64,000 nt of DNA from Rhizobium leguminosarum (GTDB lineage Bacteria; Pseudomonadota; Alphaproteobacteria; Rhizobiales; Rhizobiaceae), in NCBI RefSeq assembly GCF_017876795.1, contig NZ_JAGIOR010000002.1:62001-126000 (forward strand), written 5' to 3'. Below the pieces are notes generated by a model. That model worked only from the letters and a program-made list of their open reading frames with translations, made no database searches and was not told the DNA's origin. Shown here piece by piece: positions 42,957 through 52,246 of the stretch. Both the position numbers and the translations under genes were made by a program. How positions within the stretch are numbered: position 1 is the first letter of the stretch; every line of letters begins with the position of its first letter.

Positions 42957-43923
42957 TGCGGCGGCTCAGGCGCCGCCTCGTCTCCGATGGGCTTTCGGAG
43001 AAACTCGCCCGGTAGCTTCTCGCAAAGGCCGAAGCCGAATTGAAGCCGGTCGCCGCGGCGATGTCGGCGAAGGAGGCTGTCGTCTCGATCACCTTGCGGC
43101 GCGCCGCGTTCAGGCGTAGCGCGAGATAATGCACATGTGGCGGTGCGCCGATGCTTTGCTGGAAAAGATCCTGCAAATGCCGGGCGCTGATGCCCACTCT
43201 GCGGGCAAGCCGCGCGAGCACCAGTGGCTGCTCGATATGCTCCTCCATCAGCCGGACCGCCTGCGTCACGCGGGAATCGTGCATGCGCAGTCCCGCCGAA
43301 GCCGCGGCAAGCGGCTCGTCCGCATGGAAAGACGGCTGCTCGTAACGGAACAGCCGGCTGACTTCGAGCGCCAGCGAATAGCCCTGCCGTTGCCTGATCA
43401 CCTCCAGCATCAGGTCGACGGTCGGAAGCGATCCCGATGTCGTCAGCCGCTTGCCGTCGATGACGAACCGATCCTTGACGGCCCGCACCTCAGGAAAGGC
43501 CAGCGCAAAATCCTCGTAGTCCTCCCAGTGAACAGTCGCCGACAGTCCATCGAGCAGGCTTGCCTCGGCCAGCAGCCAGGTACCGGATTCGATGCCGGCG
43601 ATTGTCGTTCGGTAGCGGGCGGCCTGCGACAGCTGCATCTTCAGCGCCGGCGTCGCGTGGCGGTGCCAGTTGTAGCTCGCAAGTACGAAAAGCGGCGTAT
43701 CCTCGGTCGTGGCCTGGAAGGTTCCCTGGGCCGGGATGGCGATGTCGCTGGTGGTCGGGACCGGCGCTCCGTCCAGCGTCAGCAGCCGCCAGCGATAGAG
43801 TTCACTGCCGGCGATGCGGTTGGCGCCGCGCAACGGCTCGATGACAGACGCAATCAGGATCAGGTTCGCATCCGGCAGAACGAGAAGGTCGATATCAAGC
43901 CGTTCCGTCGATCGCTGCAGCAA
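42931..43923 (-). CDS. GlxA-type AraC regulator with DJ-1/PfpI domain, probable carnitine regulator (CdhR-like)
   Basis: A 330-residue regulator. Residues about 10-190 form a class-I amidotransferase-like (DJ-1/PfpI) domain without an evident catalytic Cys (TTIAGIESGTWLLAEASLL). The C-terminal part is an AraC double helix-turn-helix (LARRVGISARHLQDLFQQ and ATGFNSASAFARSYRASF). TTG start at 43923 is chosen for GGGAGG upstream and the normal family length. It is divergent from the carnitine catabolic operon. In Pseudomonas aeruginosa the carnitine regulator CdhR has exactly this architecture, so it is the likely activator here, with carnitine or a derivative as effector. Confidence 0.82.
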   Translation of the reverse strand: MLQRSTERLDIDLLVLPDANLILIASVIEPLRGANRIAGSELYRWRLLTLDGAPVPTTSDIAIPAQGTFQATTEDTPLFVLASYNWHRHATPALKMQLSQAARYRTTIAGIESGTWLLAEASLLDGLSATVHWEDYEDFALAFPEVRAVKDRFVIDGKRLTTSGSLPTVDLMLEVIRQRQGYSLALEVSRLFRYEQPSFHADEPLAAASAGLRMHDSRVTQAVRLMEEHIEQPLVLARLARRVGISARHLQDLFQQSIGAPPHVHYLALRLNAARRKVIETTASFADIAAATGFNSASAFARSYRASFSESPSETRRRLSRRITPSQAPP

Positions 43924-44029
43924 GGCCACCTCCCTGTTGTTCCGATAATGTATCAATGAGTTCCAAAAATGCAAAGCATCTCCGCCGATCCTGCCGCGTA
44001 ATGGTTGATAAGACGGGGAGAACAAAAAC

Positions 44030-44932
44030 ATGCCTCTTGCGATGAACCGCGATATTTTCATCACCTGCGCCGTCACCGGCGCCGGCGATACGATTTCCAG
44101 ATCCAGCCATGTTCCCATTACTCCCAAGCAGATCGCCGATTCCGCGATCGACGCCGCCAAGGCTGGGGCGGCTGTTGTTCACTGCCATGTCCGCGATCCG
44201 GAAACGGGGGCCGCCAGCCGCCGCAACGATCTCTACAGGGAAGTCACCGACCGCATCCGCTCGGCGGATATCGACGTCGTCCTCAATCTCACTGCCGGCA
44301 TGGGCGGGGATATGATCTTCGGGGATATCGAAAGCCCCCTTCCCCTCAACCCGAAGGGCACGGATATGGCAGGGGCCAGCGAGCGCGTCAGCCATGTCGC
44401 CGAATGCCTGCCGGAGATCTGCACGCTCGACTGCGGCACGATGAACTTCAACCTCGGCGACTATGTCATGACCAACACGCCGGCTATGCTGCGGGCGATG
44501 GCGAAGAAGATGACGGATCTCGGCGTGCGGCCGGAGATCGAAGCTTTCGACACCGGCCATCTCTGGTTCGCCAAACAGCTTGCTGAGGAAGGCCTGATCG
44601 AAGACCCGGTGCTGATCCAGCTCTGCATGGGCATTCCATGGGGCGCGCCCGACGATCTCAATACCTTCATGGCGATGGTCAACAACGTGCCCGACAGCTG
44701 GACCTTCTCGGCCTTCTCGATTGGCCGCAACGCCTTGGCCTACCCCGCGGCAGCGGTTCTTGCCGGCGGCAACGTGCGCGTCGGCCTGGAAGACAACCTC
44801 TTCGTCGGCAAGGGCCAGCTCGCCACCAATGCGCAGCTCGTCGAAAAGGCCGTGCAGGTGGTCGAAGGCATGGGGGCGCGGATCATCGGCCCGGAAGACG
44901 TGCGCAAGAAACTCAAACTGACGAAGCGCTGA
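44030..44932 (+). CDS. Beta-keto acid cleavage enzyme (BKACE, DUF849), dehydrocarnitine cleavage
   Basis: A 300-residue zinc-dependent TIM-barrel enzyme. The metal site includes AVVHCHVRDPETG (His-x-His, near 49); CTLDCGTMNF and EAFDTGHLWFAKQL (with Glu and His) are further family motifs. BKACE enzymes transfer acetyl-CoA onto a beta-keto acid. With 3-dehydrocarnitine they give glycine betainyl-CoA and acetoacetate. The gene starts the operon and is directly followed by carnitine dehydrogenase, which makes 3-dehydrocarnitine, so that substrate is well supported by context. Confidence 0.88.
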   Translation: MPLAMNRDIFITCAVTGAGDTISRSSHVPITPKQIADSAIDAAKAGAAVVHCHVRDPETGAASRRNDLYREVTDRIRSADIDVVLNLTAGMGGDMIFGDIESPLPLNPKGTDMAGASERVSHVAECLPEICTLDCGTMNFNLGDYVMTNTPAMLRAMAKKMTDLGVRPEIEAFDTGHLWFAKQLAEEGLIEDPVLIQLCMGIPWGAPDDLNTFMAMVNNVPDSWTFSAFSIGRNALAYPAAAVLAGGNVRVGLEDNLFVGKGQLATNAQLVEKAVQVVEGMGARIIGPEDVRKKLKLTKR

Positions 44933-44939
44933 GGACGGC

Positions 44940-46430
44940 ATGATGGGGATCAGCAAGGCGGCTTGTATCGGCGGCGGCGTCATCGGCGGCGGGTGGATCG
45001 CCCGTTTCCTGCTGGCCGGCATCGACGTTGATGTGTTCGACCCGCATCCGGAAGCGGGCCGCATCGTCGGTGAGGTGATCGCCAACGCCGAAAGAGCCTA
45101 TGCCATGCTAACCGGCGCACCGCTGCCGCCGCGCGGCAGGCTTAGCTTCACCAAGACGCTGGAGGAAGCCGTCACGGATGCGGACTGGATCCAGGAAAGC
45201 GTGCCGGAAAGGCTCGATCTCAAGCGCCGCGTGCTGACCGAGATCGATGCCGCGGCGCGCGCCGACGCGCTGATCGGCTCTTCCACGTCAGGCCTGCTGC
45301 CAACCGATCTGCAGCGCGACATGAAGCATCCCCAACGCCTGTTCGTCGCTCACCCTTATAACCCCGTCTACCTGCTGCCGCTCGTCGAAATCGTCGGCGG
45401 CGAGAAGACCTCGGCGGCGACCATCCAGGCGGCGATGGAAAGACTGGCCCCGATCGGCATGAAGGGCGTTCATATCGCCAAGGAGATCGAGGCCTTCGTC
45501 GGCGACCGGCTGCTCGAAGCGCTCTGGCGCGAGGCCTTGTGGCTCATTCACGACGATATTTGCACCGTCGAGACGCTCGACGACGTCATCCGCTATTCTT
45601 TCGGCCTGCGCTGGGCGCAGATGGGCCTATTCCAGACCTACCGCATCGCCGGCGGCGAGGCCGGGATGCGCCACTTCCTCGCCCAGTTCGGTCCCTGCCT
45701 TGCCTGGCCCTGGACCAAGCTCACCGATGTCGTCGATCTCGACGATGCGCTGATCGAAAAGATCGGCCGGCAATCCGACGAACAGGCGGCCGATCTCTCG
45801 ATCCGCGAACTCGAACGCATCCGCGACGAAAACCTCGTCGGCATCCTGCAGGCGCTGAAGGGCGGCGATGGCGGCAAGGGTTGGGGCGCCGGCAAGCTGC
45901 TGAAGGATTTCGAACAATCGCTCTGGGCAGAAGGCGGCGGTGCGACCGCGTCTGTCGACCCGTCGAAACCGCTGCGGCTCATCGAGACAAAAGTCAGCCC
46001 TGCCTGGGTCGACTATAACGGCCATATGACCGAGCACCGCTACCTCCAGGTTTTCGGCGACACCTCCGACGCATTGTTGCGCTTGATCGGCGTCGATCTC
46101 GCTTATGTCGAGGCGGGGCAGAGCTATTACACGGTGGAAACCCACATCCGTCATCTCGGCGAGGCGAAGCTCGGCCAGGCAATCCATGCGACCTGCCGGA
46201 TCCTGTCCGTCGACGAAAAGCGGCTGCATCTCTTCCATACTCTCTACGACACGGCGACGGACGAAGCTCTCGCAACCGCCGAGCACATGTTGCTGCATGT
46301 CGACAGCAAAGCCGGCAAGGCTGTGCCGGCGCCGGCCGCCGTGCTCGACAAGTCGAAGGCGATCGCGAGCGCCCATGCGGCGTTGACGCTGCCTGAAGGC
46401 GTCGGCCGCCACGTCGGCCAGAAGCGCTAG
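44940..46430 (+). CDS. lcdH: L-carnitine 3-dehydrogenase fused to a betainyl-CoA thioesterase domain
   Basis: A 496-residue fusion. The N-terminal 3-hydroxyacyl-CoA dehydrogenase-like part (about 1-320) has the NAD motif CIGGGVIGGGWIARFLLAG and catalytic His in FVAHPYNPVYLLPLVE. The C-terminal hot-dog thioesterase (about 345-485) has WVDYNGHMTEHRYLQVF. It oxidises L-carnitine to 3-dehydrocarnitine, and the second domain probably hydrolyses the betainyl-CoA made by the BKACE enzyme, giving glycine betaine. This fusion is known from rhizobial L-carnitine dehydrogenases. Two ATGs (44940, 44943) are possible starts; GAGGA lies upstream. Confidence 0.9.
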   Translation: MMGISKAACIGGGVIGGGWIARFLLAGIDVDVFDPHPEAGRIVGEVIANAERAYAMLTGAPLPPRGRLSFTKTLEEAVTDADWIQESVPERLDLKRRVLTEIDAAARADALIGSSTSGLLPTDLQRDMKHPQRLFVAHPYNPVYLLPLVEIVGGEKTSAATIQAAMERLAPIGMKGVHIAKEIEAFVGDRLLEALWREALWLIHDDICTVETLDDVIRYSFGLRWAQMGLFQTYRIAGGEAGMRHFLAQFGPCLAWPWTKLTDVVDLDDALIEKIGRQSDEQAADLSIRELERIRDENLVGILQALKGGDGGKGWGAGKLLKDFEQSLWAEGGGATASVDPSKPLRLIETKVSPAWVDYNGHMTEHRYLQVFGDTSDALLRLIGVDLAYVEAGQSYYTVETHIRHLGEAKLGQAIHATCRILSVDEKRLHLFHTLYDTATDEALATAEHMLLHVDSKAGKAVPAPAAVLDKSKAIASAHAALTLPEGVGRHVGQKR

Positions 46431-46440
46431 GAGGATCGGC

Positions 46441-47601
46441 ATGGATTTCGGTCTCAGCCAGGAACAGGAAATGATCGTCGAGACGGTCCGCACCTTCGTC
46501 GAAACCGAAATCTATCCGCATGAGAACGAGGTCGAGCGGACCGGCATCGTCCCGCCGGAGCTCGGCCGCGAGATCCAGCGCAAATGCGTCGATCTCGGCT
46601 TCTACGCCTGCAATTTCCCCGAGGAGGTCGGCGGCGCCGGCCTCGACCATGTCACCTTCTCGCTGGTCGAGCGCGAACTCGGGCGCGGCTCGCTCGGGCT
46701 GACGGTTTTCTTCGGTCGGCCCTCGGGCATCTTGATGGCCTGCGAGGGCGAGCAGCGCGACCGTTACCTGCTGCCCGCGGTGCGCGGCGACAAGATCGAT
46801 GCGCTTGCCATCACCGAGCCCGACGCCGGCTCCGACATGCGCGGCATGAAGTGTGCTGCCCGCCGCGACGGCGGCGATTTCGTCTTGAACGGCACGAAAC
46901 ATTTCATCTCCCATGCCGACGTCGCCGATTTCGTCATCGTCTTTGCTGCGACGGGCGAGGAGGAGACGCCGAAGGGCATCAAGAAGAAGATCACCGCTTT
47001 CCTGGTGGATCGTGGCACGCCGGGGTTTGAAATCCTGAAGGGCTACGATTCCGTTTCGCATCGCGGCTACCACAACTCGACGCTCAGCTTCGCAGATTGC
47101 CGCATTCCCGAAGCCCAAGTGCTGGGCGAGGTGCATCGCGGCTTCGATATTGCCAATCAATGGCTTTACGGTACGCGGCTGACGGTTGCCGCCACCTGCG
47201 TCGGCCGGGCGCGGCGTGTCTTCGAAATGGCCCTGCCCTATGCCGCCGAGCGCAAGCAGTTCGGCAGGCCGATCGGCGCCAATCAGGGCGTGTCGTTCAA
47301 GCTCGCCGATATGATCACCGAGATCGACGCGGCCGAATGGCTGACGCTTTCAGCCGCCTGGCGGCTCGACGCCGGCCTGTCGGCCGACCGGCAGATCGCC
47401 TCGGCCAAGCTCTATGCCTCCGAAATGCTGGCACGCGTAACCGACGAGGCGATCCAGATCTATGGCGGCATGGGGCTGATGGACGATCTGCCGCTTGCCC
47501 GCTTCTGGCGCGATGCGCGGGTCGAGCGCATCTGGGACGGCACATCCGAAATCCAGCGGCATATCATCAGCCGCGACCTGCTTCGGCCTCTGGGAGCATG
47601 A
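46441..47601 (+). CDS. Acyl-CoA dehydrogenase, probable gamma-butyrobetainyl-CoA dehydrogenase
   Basis: A 386-residue FAD enzyme with the acyl-CoA dehydrogenase signatures ALAITEPDAGSDMRG and QIYGGMGLMDD, and ending WDGTSEIQRHIISRDLL. The position usually holding the catalytic base (YEGT) reads WDGT, so Asp replaces Glu or another residue serves. Placed between carnitine dehydrogenase and an acyl-CoA synthetase and before CaiD, it most likely makes crotonobetainyl-CoA from gamma-butyrobetainyl-CoA. GGAGG lies before ATG 46441, and the stop is 5 bases before the next gene. Confidence 0.83.
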   Translation: MDFGLSQEQEMIVETVRTFVETEIYPHENEVERTGIVPPELGREIQRKCVDLGFYACNFPEEVGGAGLDHVTFSLVERELGRGSLGLTVFFGRPSGILMACEGEQRDRYLLPAVRGDKIDALAITEPDAGSDMRGMKCAARRDGGDFVLNGTKHFISHADVADFVIVFAATGEEETPKGIKKKITAFLVDRGTPGFEILKGYDSVSHRGYHNSTLSFADCRIPEAQVLGEVHRGFDIANQWLYGTRLTVAATCVGRARRVFEMALPYAAERKQFGRPIGANQGVSFKLADMITEIDAAEWLTLSAAWRLDAGLSADRQIASAKLYASEMLARVTDEAIQIYGGMGLMDDLPLARFWRDARVERIWDGTSEIQRHIISRDLLRPLGA

Positions 47602-47605
47602 GCCG

Positions 47606-49660
47606 ATGACAGCGAGCCCTCTCGATCGCCTGCTCAGACCGCAAACGATCGCCGTCTTCGGCGGCCGCGAGGCGCGCAGGGTGATTGAGCAGTGCGACCG
47701 CATGGGCTTTTCAGGCAAGATCTGGCCCGTTCATCCCAAACTCGACGAGATGCTTGGACGGCCCTGCTATCGCTCGGTATCCGATCTGCCGTCGGCGCCG
47801 GACGCCGCCTTCGTCGGCGTCAACAGGACGCTGACCGTCGAGATCGTGCGCAGCCTTTCCGCGGCCGGTGCCGGCGGGGCGGTCTGTTATGCCTCCGGCT
47901 TCAGCGAGGCGACCGGCGAACTCGGCGACGGTGCCGAGCTGCAGCAGGCCCTGCTGGAAGCGGCTGGCGATATGCCGATCCTCGGGCCGAACTGCTACGG
48001 GCTGATCAACGGTCTCGACGGCGCGCTGCTATGGCCCGATCAGCATGGCATGCAGCGGATCGAACGAGGTGTGGCGATCCTCACGCAATCCTCCAATATC
48101 GCCATCAACCTGACCATGCAGACCCGTGGGCTGCCGATCGCCTATGTGGTCACGGCCGGCAATCAGGCGCAGACATCGCTTGCCGATATCGCCTGCGCCC
48201 TGATCGACGATCCGCGCGTCACGGCGGTCGGCCTCCATGTCGAAGGTTTCGGCGATCTTGCGTCCCTGGAATGCCTGGCTGCCGCTGCCCGCCGATCGAG
48301 GAAGCCGGTGGTCGTGCTGAAGGTCGGCAGGTCCGAGCAGGCAAAACGCGCGGCGGTGTCGCACACTGCCTCGCTTGCCGGCAGCGATGCGGTGGCAGAC
48401 GCCGTGCTCGCTCGTCTTGGCCTCGGCCGTGTCCAGACCTTGCCGGCGCTGTTGGAAATCCTGAAGCTGCTGCATGTCGCCGGCCCGCTCGCAAGCCGAT
48501 CGATCTCGTCGATGAGCTGCTCGGGCGGCGAGGCTTCGCTGATGGCGGATGCCGCCGTCGGCCGCAATGTCGAATTCCCACCCCTGCGGCCGCAACAACT
48601 GCCGCGTCTGCGGCGGGTCCTCGGCGAGATGGTGACGCTTTCCAATCCGCTTGATTACCACACCTTCGTCTGGGGTGATTTCGCACGCCAGACCGAAGCC
48701 TTCAGCGCCATGTTCGAAGGCGGCTATGCGCTCAATCTCGTCGTCCTCGACTTCCCGCGTGGCGACCGCTGCGATGCCTCCGAATGGGCGATGACCGCGG
48801 ACGCGGTCATCGCTGCTGCGTCTGCTACCGGGGCGCTGGCCGGTATTCTGGCGACACTTCCGGAAAATATGCCTGAACCGATCTCCAGTCGACTGATGGC
48901 AAATGGCATCATTGCCTTTTCAGGCATCGACGAAACCATCACTGCAGTGGAAATTGCGGCCGGCATCGGCCAAGCCTGGGGAGCACCACCTCCCCTGCCG
49001 CTGCTCAACGTGGCCTGCTTGGACGGCGAGATCGAGACGCTGACGGAAGCCGATGCGAAGACCGAACTTGCTGCCTGCGGCCTTCCTGTTCCCCGGGGGC
49101 TGCAGGCTTTTTCTCCCCGCGAAGCTGCCGAGCAGGCCGAACGGCTCGGTTTTCCCGTCGTGCTGAAAGGTCTAGGCATTGCGCATAAGACCGAGGCCGG
49201 GGCCGTCGCACTCAACCTCCGGGATATTGAGGCGGTGTCGAACGCGGCGGCGGCAATGGCGTCGGACGCCGGTTATCTCGTCGAGAAGATGATCGATCCG
49301 CCGGTCGCCGAGCTCATTGTCGGTGCCGTCCGCGACCCTGTCTTCGGATTGTCGCTCACGCTCGGAGCGGGTGGAATCCTCGTTGAATTGCTTGAGGATT
49401 CGGTCATTCTTCCGCTTCCGGCGACGAAAGCCGAGATTTATGCGGCGATTTCTCGTCTCAAACTTGTAAAATTGATCTATGGCTATCGCGGGCGGCCGAA
49501 AGGCGATCTCGGCGCCGCGGTCGTCGCTATCGCAGCAGCGGCAGATTATGTCGTAAGGAACGCGGCATGGTTGGAGGAACTGGACATTAATCCACTGATG
49601 GTTCTTCCCGAAGGGCAAGGCGTTGCCGCAGTCGATGCCCTTATACGGCGGAGGAGGTAG
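47606..49660 (+). CDS. NDP-forming acyl-CoA synthetase (acetate-CoA ligase family), probable betaine-CoA ligase
   Basis: A 684-residue protein. It has a CoA-binding domain (about 10-130, IAVFGGREARRVIEQC), succinyl-CoA-ligase-like domains (about 150-440, with the phospho-His motif AVSHTASLAGSDAV) and a C-terminal ATP-grasp (about 475-680, GFPVVLKGLGIAHKTEAGAV). It activates a carboxylate with CoA and ATP, forming ADP. In this island the substrate should be gamma-butyrobetaine, carnitine or crotonobetaine. The well-known CaiC of enterobacteria is an unrelated AMP-forming ligase, so this is an alternative solution to the same step. Confidence 0.84.
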   Translation: MTASPLDRLLRPQTIAVFGGREARRVIEQCDRMGFSGKIWPVHPKLDEMLGRPCYRSVSDLPSAPDAAFVGVNRTLTVEIVRSLSAAGAGGAVCYASGFSEATGELGDGAELQQALLEAAGDMPILGPNCYGLINGLDGALLWPDQHGMQRIERGVAILTQSSNIAINLTMQTRGLPIAYVVTAGNQAQTSLADIACALIDDPRVTAVGLHVEGFGDLASLECLAAAARRSRKPVVVLKVGRSEQAKRAAVSHTASLAGSDAVADAVLARLGLGRVQTLPALLEILKLLHVAGPLASRSISSMSCSGGEASLMADAAVGRNVEFPPLRPQQLPRLRRVLGEMVTLSNPLDYHTFVWGDFARQTEAFSAMFEGGYALNLVVLDFPRGDRCDASEWAMTADAVIAAASATGALAGILATLPENMPEPISSRLMANGIIAFSGIDETITAVEIAAGIGQAWGAPPPLPLLNVACLDGEIETLTEADAKTELAACGLPVPRGLQAFSPREAAEQAERLGFPVVLKGLGIAHKTEAGAVALNLRDIEAVSNAAAAMASDAGYLVEKMIDPPVAELIVGAVRDPVFGLSLTLGAGGILVELLEDSVILPLPATKAEIYAAISRLKLVKLIYGYRGRPKGDLGAAVVAIAAAADYVVRNAAWLEELDINPLMVLPEGQGVAAVDALIRRRR

Positions 49661-49666
49661 CATAGG

Positions 49667-50449
49667 TTGAGCGACCACATTCGCACACGACATGACGGCG
49701 GAATACTCGAAGTCGTCATCGACCGGCCGAAGGCGAACGCCATCGACCTGGCGACCAGCCGTGCCCTGGGATTGATCTTCCGGGACTTCCGCGACGATCC
49801 CGTTTTGCGTGTCGCCATCGTCTCGGGCGCGGGCGAGAAGTTTTTCTCTGCCGGATGGGACCTCAAGGCGGCTGCATCAGGCGATGCGGTCGACGGAGAT
49901 TATGGCGTCGGCGGCTTTGGCGGGCTACAGGAGCTGCGTGATCTCAACAAGCCCGTCATCTGTGCGGTCAATGGCATCTGTTGCGGCGGCGGACTGGAGA
50001 TCGCGCTCTCAGCCGACCTGATCATCGCCGCCGAACATGCGACCTTCGCGCTGCCGGAAATCCGCTCCGGTACGGTTGCGGATGCGGCCTCGATCAAGTT
50101 ACCGAAGCGCATTCCTTATCATATCGCTATGGACATGCTTTTGACCGGACGCTGGCTCGACGTTCACGAGGCGCATCGCTGGGGCTTCGTCAACGAGGTC
50201 TTGCCGGCCGAGCGGCTGATGGAGCGAGCCTGGGAGCTTGCCCGCATGCTCGCCAGCGGGCCGCCGCTCGTCTATGCGGCCATCAAGGAAATCGTGCGCG
50301 AAGCGGAGGGCTCGACGTTCCAGACTGCCATGAACAAGGTCACCAAGCGGCAGTTTGCAACGGTCGACAGGCTCTATTCGAGCGAAGACCAATTGGAAGG
50401 CGCGCGGGCCTTCGCCGAGAAGCGAAACCCTATCTGGAAAGGACAATAA
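49667..50449 (+). CDS. caiD: Carnitinyl-CoA dehydratase/crotonobetainyl-CoA hydratase (CaiD)
   Basis: A 260-residue crotonase-fold protein closely resembling E. coli CaiD. Shared strings include DRPKANAID, GAGEKFFSAGWDLKAAA, FALPE and the C-terminal AFAEKRNPIWKGQ (AFAEKRDPVWKG in E. coli). The active-site Glu positions are kept in GGGLEIALSAD and ALPEIRSGTV. It hydrates crotonobetainyl-CoA to L-carnitinyl-CoA. TTG start at 49667 is supported by GAGGAGGT eight bases upstream and by alignment of MSDHIRTRHDGGILEV with CaiD. It is the last enzyme gene before the transporter. Confidence 0.9.
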   Translation: MSDHIRTRHDGGILEVVIDRPKANAIDLATSRALGLIFRDFRDDPVLRVAIVSGAGEKFFSAGWDLKAAASGDAVDGDYGVGGFGGLQELRDLNKPVICAVNGICCGGGLEIALSADLIIAAEHATFALPEIRSGTVADAASIKLPKRIPYHIAMDMLLTGRWLDVHEAHRWGFVNEVLPAERLMERAWELARMLASGPPLVYAAIKEIVREAEGSTFQTAMNKVTKRQFATVDRLYSSEDQLEGARAFAEKRNPIWKGQ

Positions 50450-50567
50450 CGAGGCGGCGGCAACCGCAATGTTTTCCCGCATGATGCGGGCACCGAAGGC
50501 GGAGAGGAAACCGCCTGCGGATCTGCCCGGAAGTTCTGTCAACGCACCATAAAGAAGGAACTGGGGA

Positions 50568-52157
50568 ATGAACGACTATACCAAATATCTCGCAAGCCGC
50601 GTCACCGCAGGCGGGCTCAGCCGCCGCGAATTCATGGGACGCGCCATGGCGGCGGGCATCACACTTGCCGTCGCCGACAAGCTCTTCACCGAAAGTGCCG
50701 AAGCCGCCGAACCGAAGCGCGGCGGCCACCTGAAGCTCGGCCTCGAAGGGGGTGCGGCCACCGATTCCAAGGATCCGGCGAAATTTCTGTCGCAGTTCAT
50801 GTTCTGCATCGGCCGCTGCTGGGGTGACATGCTGGTCGAATCCGACCCGCTGACCGGTGCGGCCGTGCCGGCGCTCGCCGAATCCTGGGAGCCGTCGAAA
50901 GACGCGGTGACCTGGACCTTCAAGATCCGCAAGGGTGTCAAGTTTCACGATGGCAAGGAAATGACGATCGACGACGTCGTTGCGACGCTGAAGCGCCACA
51001 CTGACAAAAAGTCTGAATCCGGGGCGCTCGGCGTTCTCGGCTCGATCAAGGAGGTCAAGGCTGACGGCGGCAATCTCGTGCTGACGCTCAGCGAAGGCAA
51101 TGCCGACATGCCGTTGCTGCTCTCCGATTATCACCTGGTCATCCAGCCGAACGGCGGCGTCGACGATCCGCTCGCCTCGATCGGCACCGGTCCCTATAAG
51201 TTGACGAGCTTCGAGGCCGGCGTTCGCGCCACCTTCGAGAAGAACAAGGACGACTGGCGCAGCGACCGGGGTTACGTCGATTCGATCGAAGTCATCGGCA
51301 TGAATGACGCGACCGCCCGCATCGCCGCACTGTCGTCCGGCCAGGTGCACTATATCAACCGCGTCGATCCGAAGACCGTCAACCTGCTGAAGCGCGCCCC
51401 CAACGTCGAGATCCTTTCGACGGCCGGCCGTGGCCATTACGTCTTCATCATGCACTGCGACAAGGCGCCGTTCGACAATAACGACCTGCGCCTGGCCCTC
51501 AAATACGCCATGGACCGCGAAACCATGGTGCAGAAGATCCTCGGCGGTTACGGCAAGGTCGGCAACGACTTTCCGATCAATAGCACCTATGCGCTATTCC
51601 CCGAGGGCATCGAGCAGCGCGTTTACGATCCTGATAAGGCCGCCTTCCACTACAAGAAATCGGGCCATAGCGGTTCGGTGCTTCTGCGAACCTCGGAAGT
51701 CGCCTTCCCCGGCGGCGTCGATGCCGCCGTCCTCTACCAGGAAAGCTGCAAGAAGGCCGGGATCGAGATCGAGGTCAAGCGTGAGCCGGGCGACGGCTAC
51801 TGGACCAACGTCTGGAACGTCCAGCCCTTCTCGACCTCCTATTGGGGCGGCCGACCGACGCAGGACCAGATGTATTCCACCGCCTATCTCTCGACGGCGG
51901 ACTGGAACGACACCAAGTTCAAGCGTCCTGACTTCGACAAGCTGCTGCTGCAGGCCCGCTCCGAACTGGATGAAGCCAAGCGCAAGGACCTGTACCGCGC
52001 CATGGCGATGATGGTGCGCGACGAGGGCGGCGTGATCCTGCCGATGTTCAACGACTTCGTGAACGCCTCCACCAAGCAGGTGAAGGGCTATGTCCATGAT
52101 ATCGGCAACGACATGTCGAACGGTTATGTCGCAACCCGCGTCTGGCTGGACGCCTGA
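50568..52157 (+). CDS. Dipeptide/quaternary-amine-type ABC transporter substrate-binding protein (SBP_bac_5)
   Basis: A 529-residue extracellular binding protein family 5 member. It has a Tat signal (LSRREFMGRAMAAGITLAV) and cleavage near AEAAEPKRGG. Family segments are LAESWEPSKDAVTWTFKIRKGVKFHDG (core WTFKIRKGVKFHDG) and DDVVATLKRH. The usual ligands are peptides, but here the operon encodes carnitine catabolism, so gamma-butyrobetaine, carnitine or acylcarnitine is a reasonable inferred ligand. GGGGA precedes ATG 50568. The 118-base gap after caiD contains a small hairpin CCCGCA-TGA-TGCGGG, which may attenuate or separate expression. Confidence 0.85.
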   Translation: MNDYTKYLASRVTAGGLSRREFMGRAMAAGITLAVADKLFTESAEAAEPKRGGHLKLGLEGGAATDSKDPAKFLSQFMFCIGRCWGDMLVESDPLTGAAVPALAESWEPSKDAVTWTFKIRKGVKFHDGKEMTIDDVVATLKRHTDKKSESGALGVLGSIKEVKADGGNLVLTLSEGNADMPLLLSDYHLVIQPNGGVDDPLASIGTGPYKLTSFEAGVRATFEKNKDDWRSDRGYVDSIEVIGMNDATARIAALSSGQVHYINRVDPKTVNLLKRAPNVEILSTAGRGHYVFIMHCDKAPFDNNDLRLALKYAMDRETMVQKILGGYGKVGNDFPINSTYALFPEGIEQRVYDPDKAAFHYKKSGHSGSVLLRTSEVAFPGGVDAAVLYQESCKKAGIEIEVKREPGDGYWTNVWNVQPFSTSYWGGRPTQDQMYSTAYLSTADWNDTKFKRPDFDKLLLQARSELDEAKRKDLYRAMAMMVRDEGGVILPMFNDFVNASTKQVKGYVHDIGNDMSNGYVATRVWLDA

Positions 52158-52246
52158 GGGGCGCAACGCCCTTTGATCTCCGACGAAGCCGGGACTGCGG
52201 GATGAAACCTGCGGTCCCTCCTGACGTTTTACGAGAGGCCTTCGCC

